DNA from: an uncultured bacterium
GTDB lineage: Bacteria > Sysuimicrobiota > Sysuimicrobiia > Sysuimicrobiales > Sysuimicrobiaceae
Reading direction: 5' to 3'
DNA: 57,224 nucleotides
Assembly: GCA_938028835.1 (NCBI GenBank)
Contig: CALIMJ010000023.1
Span: forward strand, 1-57,224
In this document: positions 21,605 to 30,122 of the stretch, piece by piece
Numbering within the stretch: the first letter of the stretch is position 1
Layout: the number at the start of each line of letters is the position of its first letter
Made by a program: the position numbers and the translations under genes
Notes under the pieces: model-generated
Databases searched by the model: none
What the model saw: the letters and a program-made list of their open reading frames with translations, nothing else
Told to the model about the DNA's origin: nothing

Positions 21605-22503
21605 GGCTCCACGCGCAGCCTGCCCAAGAGGGTGATGGACTTCCGGGCTCCGCGGTCCCCGCTAGCCCCCTGCCATACCGCGAAAGCCACGGCGTACGTC
21701 CCGCCGGGCGCGAGGGGGATCTCCCTGGGGTCCGCAGCGCGCAGGGGCTTGCTGAGGACCACGCGCCACCGCCCGTCCTTCCACACCCCCTTCCCCGTGG
21801 CGTTCTGGGTGGGCAGCTGCTCCAGGGTCCCGGCCCCTTGCGCCACCAGCTTCTCCACGGGACTGGTCTTGCGCGGCTGGGAGAGGGGATTGCCCGCGTA
21901 CCAGCCCGGTAGCCACCTGCGGGCCTCCGGCGGGTACGCTTCCGGCAGCTTGGGCGGGTGCTGGGCCCCCACCAGCGGCGGGTAGAAGTCGAAGGCCAGG
22001 TTGGGGAAGGCGGCCTCCACGTCCTGAAATCCCTGGTCCAGGTCCAGCTGCCAGTCCGCCCGCCAGTGCAGCACCGTCGCCGGCATTTTGGGGGTCCCCA
22101 TCATCCACTCCGTGGCGCCCGCGCCCTGCGGCAGCAGCATGACCCCGCAGCCGTCCTTGAACTCCCGCATCTTCACCGTGCGTCGGTCCGGCCTGCGGTC
22201 TTCCCACTCCAGGAGGAACGCGACGCGTTGCCCGTCGTGGCAAGCCCGCACCCGTACGGCGCGGATGGAGGGGCGCATCTTCGTGGGCAGGACCATGGCC
22301 TGGCCCATGAGGCTGACCTCGTTGGACGGCACGCGCGCCCACACCTCCGCTTCGGGGTCCGCGGGCACGGGGACGGGCACCCGCACCGCCCGCACGTCCG
22401 GCTGCTGGGACGGCTGGGCCTGCGCCACGGAGGGAAGCGCCGCCGTTCCCAGGGCCGCGAGTCCGGCGAGGGCCTGGCGTCGGGTGATCCTCTGCGCTTT
22501 CAT
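21601..22503 (-). CDS. nxrC: NXR/DMSO-reductase type II gamma subunit (heme b)
   Basis: The 300-residue protein begins with a Tat-like signal (ITRRQALAGLAALGTAALP, cleavage probably after AQA). It continues as an ethylbenzene-dehydrogenase-type heme-binding domain. That family ligates one heme b with Met and Lys; candidate Met residues lie in MGQAMVLPTKMRP and MMGTPKMPATV, but the exact ligands were not assigned. It would pass electrons between the beta subunit and a soluble carrier. ATG 22503 is supported by GAGGTGG. It sits between beta and the TorD chaperone. Confidence 0.8.
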   Translation of the reverse strand: MKAQRITRRQALAGLAALGTAALPSVAQAQPSQQPDVRAVRVPVPVPADPEAEVWARVPSNEVSLMGQAMVLPTKMRPSIRAVRVRACHDGQRVAFLLEWEDRRPDRRTVKMREFKDGCGVMLLPQGAGATEWMMGTPKMPATVLHWRADWQLDLDQGFQDVEAAFPNLAFDFYPPLVGAQHPPKLPEAYPPEARRWLPGWYAGNPLSQPRKTSPVEKLVAQGAGTLEQLPTQNATGKGVWKDGRWRVVLSKPLRAADPREIPLAPGGTYAVAFAVWQGASGDRGARKSITLLGRLRVEP

Positions 22504-22511
22504 ATCCCACC

Positions 22512-23651
22512 TCACGTGACGTTGTACCGGTAGGCCCGGTACTGCGGGTCGTACGCGGGTCGGACCATGGTGGGCTCCTGGAGCGGCACCCGCACCACCT
22601 CCTCCCCACGCTCGTCGTACCCGTAGGCGTGGCCCCGGCTCACCCGGAAGCGGTGCACGATGCGGTCCGTGGACACCGCCAGCATCAGCACGCCCAGGAG
22701 CTCCTCGTCCCTGCCCTCCATGGCCCGCCGGTACGCGGCGATGGCGCCTTCGACCCCGGGCCCGAAGAGCATCTGCAGGAAGCGCAAATTCCCCACGTGC
22801 ACGGGCGGGATGTAGTAGATGTTGGCCTCCAGACCCAGCTGCGGCAGCAGGGGCAGGGCCACCTTCCGCACGTGGACCAGGAAGTCCACGGGGTTGTCCG
22901 CCGTAGCCCGGTCCGGGGTGCTCACGAACCCGAAGGTGCGGATCTTGCCGATGCAGTTCCGCATGCAGCGGGGCTGGATCCCCCGCTCCACCGCGGGGAA
23001 GCACAGCACGCACTTTTCGGAAACCCGGGTGGTGTGGTTGTAGAAGACCTTCTTGAAGGGGCAGTTCTTCACGCAATCCCGGTACCCACGGCAGCGCTGC
23101 TGGTCCAGCAGGACGATGCCGTCCTCGGGCCGCTTGTAGATGGCCGTACGCGGGCAGCTGGCCAGGCAGGCGGGGTACGTGCAGTGGTTGCAGATCCGGG
23201 GCAGGTAGAAGAACCACGCGTCGTGCGGCAGCCGGAGGTAGAAGCGCTCCTCCGTCACGGGCACGTTGGTCTCGTCCTCGCCCCGGTTGGGGTACGCGTA
23301 GTCCAGGTCCTCGGGCAGATAGCCCACCGCGCGCTCGCCGCCGGGTGCGGCCTCAAACAGCGTCCGGCCCCGGTACACCCCGCCGTCCCACGCCTGAGGC
23401 CCCAGCATCTCGAGGACCCGGACGTCCCAGGCGAGGGGGTAGGAGCCCCAGGGCTTGGTCTCCACGTTGTTCCAGAACATGTACTCCTGCCCTTTGCCGG
23501 AGGTCCAGGTGGTCTTGCAGGCCATGGTGCAGGTCTGGCAGCCGATGCACTTGTTGGTGTCGAACACGGCCGCCGCCTGGCGACGGGGCCGCCGGCCCTC
23601 GAAGGGGTAGTCCATCTCACGGCCGATCTGCCAGTTGTACACCTTCGGCAT
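22512..23651 (-). CDS. nxrB: nitrite oxidoreductase-like beta subunit (Fe-S)
   Basis: The 379-residue electron-transfer subunit starts MPKVYNWQIGREMDYPFE, nearly identical to the N-terminus I recall for Nitrospira NxrB (MP-VYNWQ-GREM-YP). Four iron-sulfur sites are visible: Cys35/38/41/45, Cys154/157/162/166, Cys187/193/197 and Cys214/217/229/233. Fifteen cysteines fit three [4Fe-4S] and one [3Fe-4S] cluster, as in NarH-type subunits. No signal peptide is present, so it should be exported with alpha by Tat. A ribosome site (GGAGGT) overlaps the end of the alpha gene. Other type II members (EbdB, DdhB, SerB) are the alternatives. Confidence 0.88.
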   Translation of the reverse strand: MPKVYNWQIGREMDYPFEGRRPRRQAAAVFDTNKCIGCQTCTMACKTTWTSGKGQEYMFWNNVETKPWGSYPLAWDVRVLEMLGPQAWDGGVYRGRTLFEAAPGGERAVGYLPEDLDYAYPNRGEDETNVPVTEERFYLRLPHDAWFFYLPRICNHCTYPACLASCPRTAIYKRPEDGIVLLDQQRCRGYRDCVKNCPFKKVFYNHTTRVSEKCVLCFPAVERGIQPRCMRNCIGKIRTFGFVSTPDRATADNPVDFLVHVRKVALPLLPQLGLEANIYYIPPVHVGNLRFLQMLFGPGVEGAIAAYRRAMEGRDEELLGVLMLAVSTDRIVHRFRVSRGHAYGYDERGEEVVRVPLQEPTMVRPAYDPQYRAYRYNVT

Positions 23652-23654
23652 GGC

Positions 23655-26600
23655 CTACCTCCGCTTCACGGTGATGAACTGGCCCGCCAGGTACCGGCGC
23701 ACCGCTTCAGACTCCCGGCCGGGCCGGAGGTTGCGGGCCGCGGGCGCCCACAGGCCCTTGCCGTCCTCCCCGCCGGGCTCCGCCCGCCGGATCCGGACGT
23801 AGCTCTCCTTCGGGGCGCCCACGGTGCAGTGGACGTCCAGCGCGAATCCCGTACCCAAAAGTTGCCCGATAGGATCCTTGCGGACCAGGCTGTCGGTCTG
23901 CAGGGTGGGCCGCAGCCAGGCACGGGTGACGGACTGGTGGCTTCCGTACCGGTAGGCGGCCTGGTAGTGGGTCCTGGGGTTCTTCGCGAGCCCGTCGGGC
24001 CGCTTCTCGTGTCCCTCCACGCTGCCGTGGGTGGCGATGTAGAAGTGGAACCACGCCCGGCCGATCCCCTGCATGATGCTGGGGTAGTAGCGGGCCCGCA
24101 CCAGCCACCGGAAGATGCGCCGCTCCTCGGGCTTGCGTTCGTGCCCCACGAAGGGCCGGTCCTGGGGGTCCCCCTCGCACCACACGTAGTCGCCGTCCGC
24201 GATGCCGAGCCGCTTCGCGTCCTCGGGGTTCAGGTCGATGTAGCCCTCGCTGACCCACGGCTTGCGGCGGTCGTGCCGGTAGAAGTCGCCGAACGGCCCC
24301 CAGAACACCACGTCCAGGTCCGTGCTGGCGCCCGTGGAGTGACACGCGTGCCGGTACTTGGGGGTGATCAGGACGTGCGTGTATCCGAGCCTGCGCAGGG
24401 GGTGACGGCTCGAGGCCACCTCCTCCGGGCTGCGGACCACGTTGCGCACCTGCCGGACCTCCGTGCGCAGGTCGTCGGGCCGCAGGCCGTAGGCCTCCGG
24501 AGGTGCCGGCCGCAGGGCGGGGTGGGGCCTGGCCACGATCACGTTGGGTTCGTGGTGGGTGCCGTCCACGGGCTCCCGGTGAACCGGCAGGTTCTCGCCG
24601 TACTCGATGAACTCGTCCTCCTCCCGGTAGAACTCCAGCCGGCCAGTCTTCGTGTACCAGGGCTTGCTCTCCTGGGTCTGCTCCCAGCCCATCACCTTGG
24701 GGCTCGTGCGGGTGAGCAGGTACAGCGGGGTGCCATTGCGGCAGCTGTCCAGGAGCTCCTGGAAGCTGTAGCCGCGGGTGGTGTTGCCGGCCCGGAAGGC
24801 CCGGTCGATGTACACCTCGGGCTTGCCCGCCAGGACGAAGTGCCAGTAGTCGTGGAACCGGCGGTCCCCGGTGAGTTCGGCCAGCTTGCTGGCCACGCCG
24901 GCCCAGCACTCGAGGTCGTCCCGGGTGTCGAAGATGCGCGGAAGCGGCGACGGAGGCCACGCCTGCAGGAAGGGGTTCGTGACCGAGCCGTACACGTCGG
25001 GCAGCTTGCGCTCGGCCCAGCTGTCCACGGCGAACACGACGTCCGCGTACTCGCAGGTGGCGGTCCAGAACCAGTCCGCCACCACCAGCATCTCGATCTT
25101 CGGAAGGGTGTTCACGATGACGTTGTGGGCCCACTTGGCGTTTCCGAGGATGGAGTTGGACAGCGCCCACGTGGCCGCCTTGGTGGGGGTGGGCATGTGG
25201 GTCTTGCCCGTGAACTGCTTGCTGCCCACCCGCAGGGGTCGGTCGTCGTAGTTGAAGTAGTGGGCCGATTCACCCTTCACGTAGGTGCGGGTGCGGGCGG
25301 GCCGGCTCGGGTCCAGCTCCGGCTGGAAGGGGTCCTCGTTGATGTACTGCACGATGCCGGGTAGCAGCGCCAGCCGGTAGTTCCCCGCGTAGCTGCCCAC
25401 CGTACCCCCGAAGTGGCCGATGTTGTTGGTGAGGGCCGCCACCAGGATGATGGCCCGGTCCTTCAGGTCGTTGTTGAAGAAGTGGTTGGGCCCCATCCCG
25501 GTGACGAACAGGGTCTTGGTCTTGTTCTGCGCGATCTGGCGCGCCAGGCTCACCACCGCCTCCGGGGGCGCTCCGGTGACCCGGTGGGTGTTCTCCGGCG
25601 TCCACGTGTCCATCAGGTGCTGCTTCAGGAGGTCGAAGACGGGCCGGACCGCCACGCGCCTGCCGTCCCGCAGGGTGACCTGGAACTCGCCTTCCAGGGC
25701 GGGATCGAGCCCCGCGGCCGCAAAGTGACGGCCCACCTGGTCCCGCGTCACCACCTTGGGCGCGTTGTGGTTCCGGTCCCACACCACGAAGTCGTCCCAC
25801 TCCTCCCGCAGGGCCCGGGGGACCAGCTGGGCGTCCTGTTCCGCGGGAGGGGGGACGGGCTGGCCGGGCTCCAGGACCCGGGTGGCGTTCCGCAGGGGCG
25901 CGGGCCTGTAATCGGGGAATATGTCCCGGGCCCGCAGCTCCTTGAGGGTGTCCATGCGCACGAGCAGCGGCAGGTCCGTGAACTGCTTCACGAAGGCTTC
26001 GTCATAGAGCCGGTCCCGGATGAGGACGTGCGCCAGCCCCAGGGCCAGGGCCGAATCCGTGCCCGGCCGGATCACGATCACCTCGTCCGCCTTGGAGCTG
26101 GTGGACTGGTACTCGGGGGCGATGGTGACCACCCGCGCGCCGTGCAGCTTCGCCTCCGTGAGCCAGTGGCCGTCCGGCATCTTGGTGGCGATCCAGTTCT
26201 TCCCCCACAGGGTGATCAGCCGGGCGTTCTCCGCGGTGTACAGGTCGAAGTCCAGGGTCTGCTGCCCCGTGACCATGGGGTGGCCCGGAGGCAGATCCGT
26301 GTGCCAGGAGTAGCTGTCCCAGTGGCGGCCGCCCTTCGCCTCCTCCGGCCCCACCCTGCGCACGTGGGCGTCCAGCAGGGCCATCATGTTGGCCATGCGA
26401 TAGAGCCCCCCAACCCGGAAGGGCGCGATGAAGGGCATCCCGCCGCGGAACTTGAGGGTGCGGGTGCCGGCTCCCTCCGTGGCCTCCACCATGTCGGGGT
26501 CGTAGCCCTGCCGCAGGAGCCGCTGTTTGCCCGCTTCTCCGGAGTACGTCTGCGCGATGTTCACGAACGTCTTGGCCACGTAGGTGAACGCCTCGTCCCA

Positions 26601-27143
26601 GCTCACGCGGACGAACTCCTCCTTGCCGCGGCCCTCGAAGTACCGGGCCGGTGGCCGGCCGGTCTCCGGGTCGCGGGGGAACCCCGCGTCCACCCACTCC
26701 TTGAACCCCTTACGCACCATGGGCCCCTTGACGCGGCGGTCGGAGTAGAAGCGGCGGACGTATGCGAGCCCGCTGATGCAGATGCGCGGGTCCCAACGGG
26801 CCGAGGCCTGGTTGCCGTAGAGGTCGGTGGCCTTGCCGTACCCGAAGCTGGGGTCCGCGTACACCACCACGCCGTTCTTGACGCTGGCGCGGAGCAGGCA
26901 GCCATGAGTGTCGTTGGGCGCGCACAGGTAGTGGAAGGTGGAGTCCGGCGTGTACAGCTCCCGGTAGACCCTCTCCCAGTCCCGGTTGGGGTACCGCTGG
27001 AGCGGGTTCAGGCCCGGCTCCAAGGGCTGGAGCACCGCGAAGCTCAGCAGTTCCTCGGGAAGTTCCAGACCTGCTAGGGCGGCGGCCGCGGCAGGCAGGG
27101 CTGCGAGGAACTCCCGGCGGGTCAGGCGGAAAGTCGGATCCAA
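23655..27143 (-). CDS. nxrA: nitrite oxidoreductase-like molybdenum alpha subunit
   Basis: The 1,162-residue protein is a type II DMSO-reductase-family catalytic subunit. Long stretches such as WHTDLPPGHPMVTGQQT, KFRGGMPF, YRMANMMALLDAH and GMGPNHFFNNDLKDRA match my memory of Nitrospira/anammox NxrA. Asp283 (WHTDLPP) is the expected Mo ligand. The FS0 site reads Cys74-x3-Asp78-x3-Cys82-x39-Cys122, with Asp in place of one Cys. A Tat signal (LTRREFLAAL) implies a periplasmic active site. TTG 27143 is preferred because GGGAGGAGG lies 7-8 bases upstream; GTG 27152 would overlap it. It could oxidise nitrite or reduce nitrate; sequence alone does not set direction. Confidence 0.85.
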   Translation of the reverse strand: MDPTFRLTRREFLAALPAAAAALAGLELPEELLSFAVLQPLEPGLNPLQRYPNRDWERVYRELYTPDSTFHYLCAPNDTHGCLLRASVKNGVVVYADPSFGYGKATDLYGNQASARWDPRICISGLAYVRRFYSDRRVKGPMVRKGFKEWVDAGFPRDPETGRPPARYFEGRGKEEFVRVSWDEAFTYVAKTFVNIAQTYSGEAGKQRLLRQGYDPDMVEATEGAGTRTLKFRGGMPFIAPFRVGGLYRMANMMALLDAHVRRVGPEEAKGGRHWDSYSWHTDLPPGHPMVTGQQTLDFDLYTAENARLITLWGKNWIATKMPDGHWLTEAKLHGARVVTIAPEYQSTSSKADEVIVIRPGTDSALALGLAHVLIRDRLYDEAFVKQFTDLPLLVRMDTLKELRARDIFPDYRPAPLRNATRVLEPGQPVPPPAEQDAQLVPRALREEWDDFVVWDRNHNAPKVVTRDQVGRHFAAAGLDPALEGEFQVTLRDGRRVAVRPVFDLLKQHLMDTWTPENTHRVTGAPPEAVVSLARQIAQNKTKTLFVTGMGPNHFFNNDLKDRAIILVAALTNNIGHFGGTVGSYAGNYRLALLPGIVQYINEDPFQPELDPSRPARTRTYVKGESAHYFNYDDRPLRVGSKQFTGKTHMPTPTKAATWALSNSILGNAKWAHNVIVNTLPKIEMLVVADWFWTATCEYADVVFAVDSWAERKLPDVYGSVTNPFLQAWPPSPLPRIFDTRDDLECWAGVASKLAELTGDRRFHDYWHFVLAGKPEVYIDRAFRAGNTTRGYSFQELLDSCRNGTPLYLLTRTSPKVMGWEQTQESKPWYTKTGRLEFYREEDEFIEYGENLPVHREPVDGTHHEPNVIVARPHPALRPAPPEAYGLRPDDLRTEVRQVRNVVRSPEEVASSRHPLRRLGYTHVLITPKYRHACHSTGASTDLDVVFWGPFGDFYRHDRRKPWVSEGYIDLNPEDAKRLGIADGDYVWCEGDPQDRPFVGHERKPEERRIFRWLVRARYYPSIMQGIGRAWFHFYIATHGSVEGHEKRPDGLAKNPRTHYQAAYRYGSHQSVTRAWLRPTLQTDSLVRKDPIGQLLGTGFALDVHCTVGAPKESYVRIRRAEPGGEDGKGLWAPAARNLRPGRESEAVRRYLAGQFITVKRR

Positions 27144-27170
27144 GAGATCCACCTCCTCCCAGTAGCCCCA

Positions 27171-27249
27171 GAAAACAGGACGGGCAGCGCGCCCGCGCCG
27201 TGCGGACGTGCTGCCCTCTCGGGTCAGGCGGACCCTTCAGGTCCCCGAG
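27171..27249 (-). promoter_or_regulatory. structured leader/attenuator before nxrA-like gene
   Basis: On the transcribed strand CTCGGG (27249-27244) pairs with CCCGAG (27223-27218), enclosing a GACC/GGTC hairpin. Then GGGCAGC (27216-27210) pairs with GCTGCCC (27188-27182), followed by CTGTTTTC (27178-27171). The last stem plus T-tract looks like a terminator, 28 bases before the start codon. The arrangement suggests attenuation or a riboswitch-like leader between the sulfur genes and the molybdoenzyme genes. I could not match it to a known riboswitch class. Confidence 0.5.
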
Positions 27250-27337
27250 CTCTTGATACGGGTAGAGACGGCGGGCCGCAATCGGGCGGCGAACCGATGA
27301 CCTCGCTGCAGACGCCCGACGTGTTGCAGCCGGTCCT

Positions 27338-28438
27338 TCAGAGGACGCCCCGCGCGACCAGGGAGGAGACGGCGCGGAGCCCTGTGCGGGCGCCCAGCAG
27401 GAGACCTGCGGCGTACAGCCAGCCCTCCACGCGCAGGGTGGCCACCGCACTCCAGAAGCCGGAGACGTTGCAGCCTATGGCCACCCACACGGCGACGCCC
27501 ATCAGCAGGCCACCTGCAAACCCCACGGCGGCGTCCCGGAGGCGCCAGGGGCTGAACCCCACGAACTCGCCGGCCAGCAGGGCCGCAGTGAGGCTGCCGG
27601 TAATGAGCCCCACGTCCAGGTGGAAGCCGGGATCCAGGGCGGGCAGGCGAGCTCCCCAGAACTGGGTCCAGGCCAGCCGGTCGGTACTAGCCCCGGCCGC
27701 CTGCGCGGCCCACAGGGAGAACCGGGCCAGGGGGAGCTGGATCCCCAGGGCGGAGTGGTAGGCGAACTGCACCGTGAACAGGAGGGCAACGACCAGGCCT
27801 CCCAGCCAGGCAGGCCAGGGAGCGCGCAGCAGGGAAGGCGCTGGGCTTGCAGATGCTACCACGGCTTCGGGATGGGCGGGCCGCAGGGCCCGGTACAGGA
27901 GGGCCAACGCCACGAGGTTCAGGGCGGTGGCGGGCCACAGGCCCACCGCCTCGGGCAGGGAGAACCGCAGGCCCCAGTCCATCAGGCGCTCGGTGACCGG
28001 CCAGGCGTAGGCGGCTCCCAGCCCGTTGCCCACCAGGATGCCCAGGAAAGCGGCCAGGGACTTGGGCTGGCCGGTGCCCAGGCGGTACAGGGTGCCGGTC
28101 ATGCAGCCGCCCGCAAAGGGCATGGCGAACCCGAACAGGAAGGAGCCCAGCAGGGTGTGCCACCCGAAGGGCAGGCGGGGCGGGCGGTTCCACCCCAGCT
28201 CCACCACCGCCGCGGAGCCCACGCTGGCCACCGCTAGCCCCAGGAGGATGCCCCGCAGCAGGACCCGGTTGCCGTAGAAGGCCGAGGCGAAGCACAGGCG
28301 GCTGCGCTGGAACGCAAACCCGTACGCCAGGCCCAACAGCAGCAGCACCGCCGCGGAGCGCAGCTGCAGGCTCCACGCCACTGCGGCGGTGGCTGTGGAG
28401 GTGACCAGGACCACCAGGGCCAGGGCGGGCTGGCTCAC
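27338..28438 (-). CDS. YeeE/YedE (TsuA-type) sulfur transporter
   Basis: The 366-residue polytopic membrane protein has the duplicated YeeE/DUF395 pattern with its conserved cysteines: Cys49 (SRLCFAS), Cys112 (FAGGCMTGTL) and Cys323 (IGCNVSG). In TsuA, which imports thiosulfate, such cysteines pass the ion through the membrane, usually with a TusA-like partner. A tusA gene lies three genes upstream in this operon, so thiosulfate or sulfur-atom transport is likely. The GTG start overlaps the cupredoxin stop (GTGA). Confidence 0.85.
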   Translation of the reverse strand: MSQPALALVVLVTSTATAAVAWSLQLRSAAVLLLLGLAYGFAFQRSRLCFASAFYGNRVLLRGILLGLAVASVGSAAVVELGWNRPPRLPFGWHTLLGSFLFGFAMPFAGGCMTGTLYRLGTGQPKSLAAFLGILVGNGLGAAYAWPVTERLMDWGLRFSLPEAVGLWPATALNLVALALLYRALRPAHPEAVVASASPAPSLLRAPWPAWLGGLVVALLFTVQFAYHSALGIQLPLARFSLWAAQAAGASTDRLAWTQFWGARLPALDPGFHLDVGLITGSLTAALLAGEFVGFSPWRLRDAAVGFAGGLLMGVAVWVAIGCNVSGFWSAVATLRVEGWLYAAGLLLGARTGLRAVSSLVARGVL

Positions 28439-28848
28439 TCGACGATGAACTCCCCGAACATGGTGGCGTCGTGGCCGGGCACGGTGCACACGTAGCGGTA
28501 CCGCCCCGGCCGGGTGGGCGTGAACTGGATCTCCTGCTGATGTCCGGGTTCCAGCAGCGCAGTCTTGGCTGCCGGGAAGGCAGGTTCCAGGTAAGGCGCG
28601 CGGTCCTCGGCGTGTACCACCCACAGGTCGTGCTGGAGGGCGTCCCGGTTCTCCAGTACCAGGCGGACCGGCTTGCCGGCCCGCACCCGCAGCACCGGGC
28701 CGGGCACGCGATCGCCGAACCGCATGCCGGGCTCCGCGGTCACGCGCAGAGCGCCGGAAGGCTCCGGCCGCAGGGCCACGGCCACTACGGCCGAAGCGGC
28801 CACCGCGAGGAACCCGGTTGCCAAAGCCAGCGCGGTCCTGCCCCTCAT
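28435..28848 (-). CDS. exported cupredoxin (type 1 copper protein)
   Basis: The 137-residue protein has an N-terminal membrane anchor or signal (residues 4-26) and a cupredoxin domain. A complete type 1 copper site is visible: His73 (LQHDLWV), Cys121, His126 and Met130 (VCTVPGHDATMFGEF). It is placed between a sulfide dehydrogenase flavoprotein and a sulfur transporter. It may be the electron carrier from the flavoprotein or the molybdoenzyme to the CuA subunit at 34382, since no cytochrome c gene is present here. The ATG overlaps the flavoprotein stop (ATGA). Confidence 0.85.
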   Translation of the reverse strand: MRGRTALALATGFLAVAASAVVAVALRPEPSGALRVTAEPGMRFGDRVPGPVLRVRAGKPVRLVLENRDALQHDLWVVHAEDRAPYLEPAFPAAKTALLEPGHQQEIQFTPTRPGRYRYVCTVPGHDATMFGEFIVE

Positions 28849-30110
28849 CCGTACGCGGCGCGCAGGATGCCGTACTCCCAGCTCTTGCGGGCCTGCACGT
28901 GTGCGGCCGAAGGCGGGCCGGTGCGGTTGCGGGCAGGGATCGCTCGACCTTCCCTGTCCCAGGCCACCTCCACCAGCAGGGCCTCCTTGCTGGAAGTGTA
29001 CGGCCAGCACTGGTTGAAGACCGGGTCCGGGTCCCCCCGGTCCCGGCCCAACGCCCGGGCGATGTGGTAGGCGGCGTTGCGGCCCTGCAGGAACGCGGTG
29101 AAGGCACTCTTGGTGTACGGGGAGGCGGCCACGTCGCCGGTGGCGTACACGTTCTCCTGAGTCCGGCTTCGGAAGGTGGCGGGGTCGATGGGCACAAACG
29201 GCGCTCCCAGGCCCGCCTCCTCGATGAACAGGGGCGCCCGCTGGGGCGGGATCACGCTGGCCAGGTCGAACCGCTGCCGCTCGCCGCGGTCGGAGATCAA
29301 CGTCCGGGTGGTGGGGTCCAGCTCCACCACCTTGAAGCTGGGCTTGTAGACGATCCCCTTCTCCTGCAGCACCCGCCGCCACAGGTCCGCCAGCAGGGGC
29401 GGCTGGGGCCGGTCGCTGCTGTCCAGCACCACCACCTCCGCCCGCACGCCCTTGTTCCTCCAGTACTCCTGCACCAGGCAGGCCACCTCGTACGGGCCCG
29501 GCGGGCACTTGTACGGCGGCGGCGGAACGCTGATCACAAAGGTGCCCCCGTTGAAGGCCTCCACCGCCCGCCGCAGCTCCACCGTCCCCGCCCACGTCCA
29601 CGCGTGCGGACTCAGGCGCCGGTTCTCCAGCAGGTTGCGTACCTCGTGCTCCGCGGGCACCAGCCCCGTGGCCAGCACCAGCACGCTGTACTCCACAAAC
29701 CCCTGCGGGGTCAGCACCCGACTCTCCCCGGGCCGTACCCCCGTCACCCCGGCCCGGATCAGCTTCACCCCCTCCCGCGCCAAGCCGTCAAACGTCACCG
29801 TCACCTTCCTCGCGTCCTCCAGCCCCACCAGGTAGTCCACGTGAGACGGGCCCGACACGTAGCTGGGGTTGCGCTCCAGCACCACCACCTCCACCTCCGG
29901 CACGAGCTTCCGCAGGGTCCGGGCGCACATGGCGCCGCTGATCCCGCACCCCACGATCACCACCCGCCGCCCCGGCCGCGGCAGCAGCGCTCGCCCGGGC
30001 TCCTGCGCCTGCACCCAGCCCACTAGCTCCCGGGGCAGCCCCCCTGCCGCCGCCGCCACCGTGGCCCCGCCCAGCACCTTCAGCACCTGCCGTCGCGTCA
30101 GCCGGAGCAT
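28845..30110 (-). CDS. fccB: flavocytochrome c sulfide dehydrogenase-type flavoprotein
   Basis: The 421-residue FAD protein has a Tat signal (LTRRQVLKVLGG), a dinucleotide-binding motif RVVIVGCGISGAMCAR and late YATGDVAASPYTKSA. The two redox-active cysteines of FccB/SoxF proteins are present: Cys202 in YKCPPGPYE and Cys368 in FNQCWPYTS. It should oxidise sulfide to sulfur/polysulfide in the periplasm. No FccA cytochrome partner gene adjoins it; an unknown exported protein and a cupredoxin do. ATG 30110 is chosen over GTG 30116 because AAGGAGG is then seven bases away. Confidence 0.88.
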   Translation of the reverse strand: MLRLTRRQVLKVLGGATVAAAAGGLPRELVGWVQAQEPGRALLPRPGRRVVIVGCGISGAMCARTLRKLVPEVEVVVLERNPSYVSGPSHVDYLVGLEDARKVTVTFDGLAREGVKLIRAGVTGVRPGESRVLTPQGFVEYSVLVLATGLVPAEHEVRNLLENRRLSPHAWTWAGTVELRRAVEAFNGGTFVISVPPPPYKCPPGPYEVACLVQEYWRNKGVRAEVVVLDSSDRPQPPLLADLWRRVLQEKGIVYKPSFKVVELDPTTRTLISDRGERQRFDLASVIPPQRAPLFIEEAGLGAPFVPIDPATFRSRTQENVYATGDVAASPYTKSAFTAFLQGRNAAYHIARALGRDRGDPDPVFNQCWPYTSSKEALLVEVAWDREGRAIPARNRTGPPSAAHVQARKSWEYGILRAAYG

Positions 30111-30122
30111 CCGCACCCCTCC

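Noticed and set aside
22629-25364. Open frame of about 911 codons on the plus strand antisense to the nxrA- and nxrB-like genes
   Set aside because: It is the shadow of GC-rich coding sequence: no motif, His/Gly/Val-biased composition, and it runs across two well-supported genes on the other strand.
23655-27143. Alpha subunit as ethylbenzene, DMS, selenate or chlorate enzyme
   Set aside because: These share the type II fold, but the beta N-terminus (VYNWQ-GREM-YP) and many alpha stretches fit NXR-type proteins better; a tree is needed to settle it.
27171-27260. Guanidine-I (ykkC) or SAM riboswitch before nxrA
   Set aside because: Only short motif resemblances (CGAGAG, TATCAAGAG) were seen and the conserved cores of these riboswitches are not present in order; left as an unclassified structured leader.
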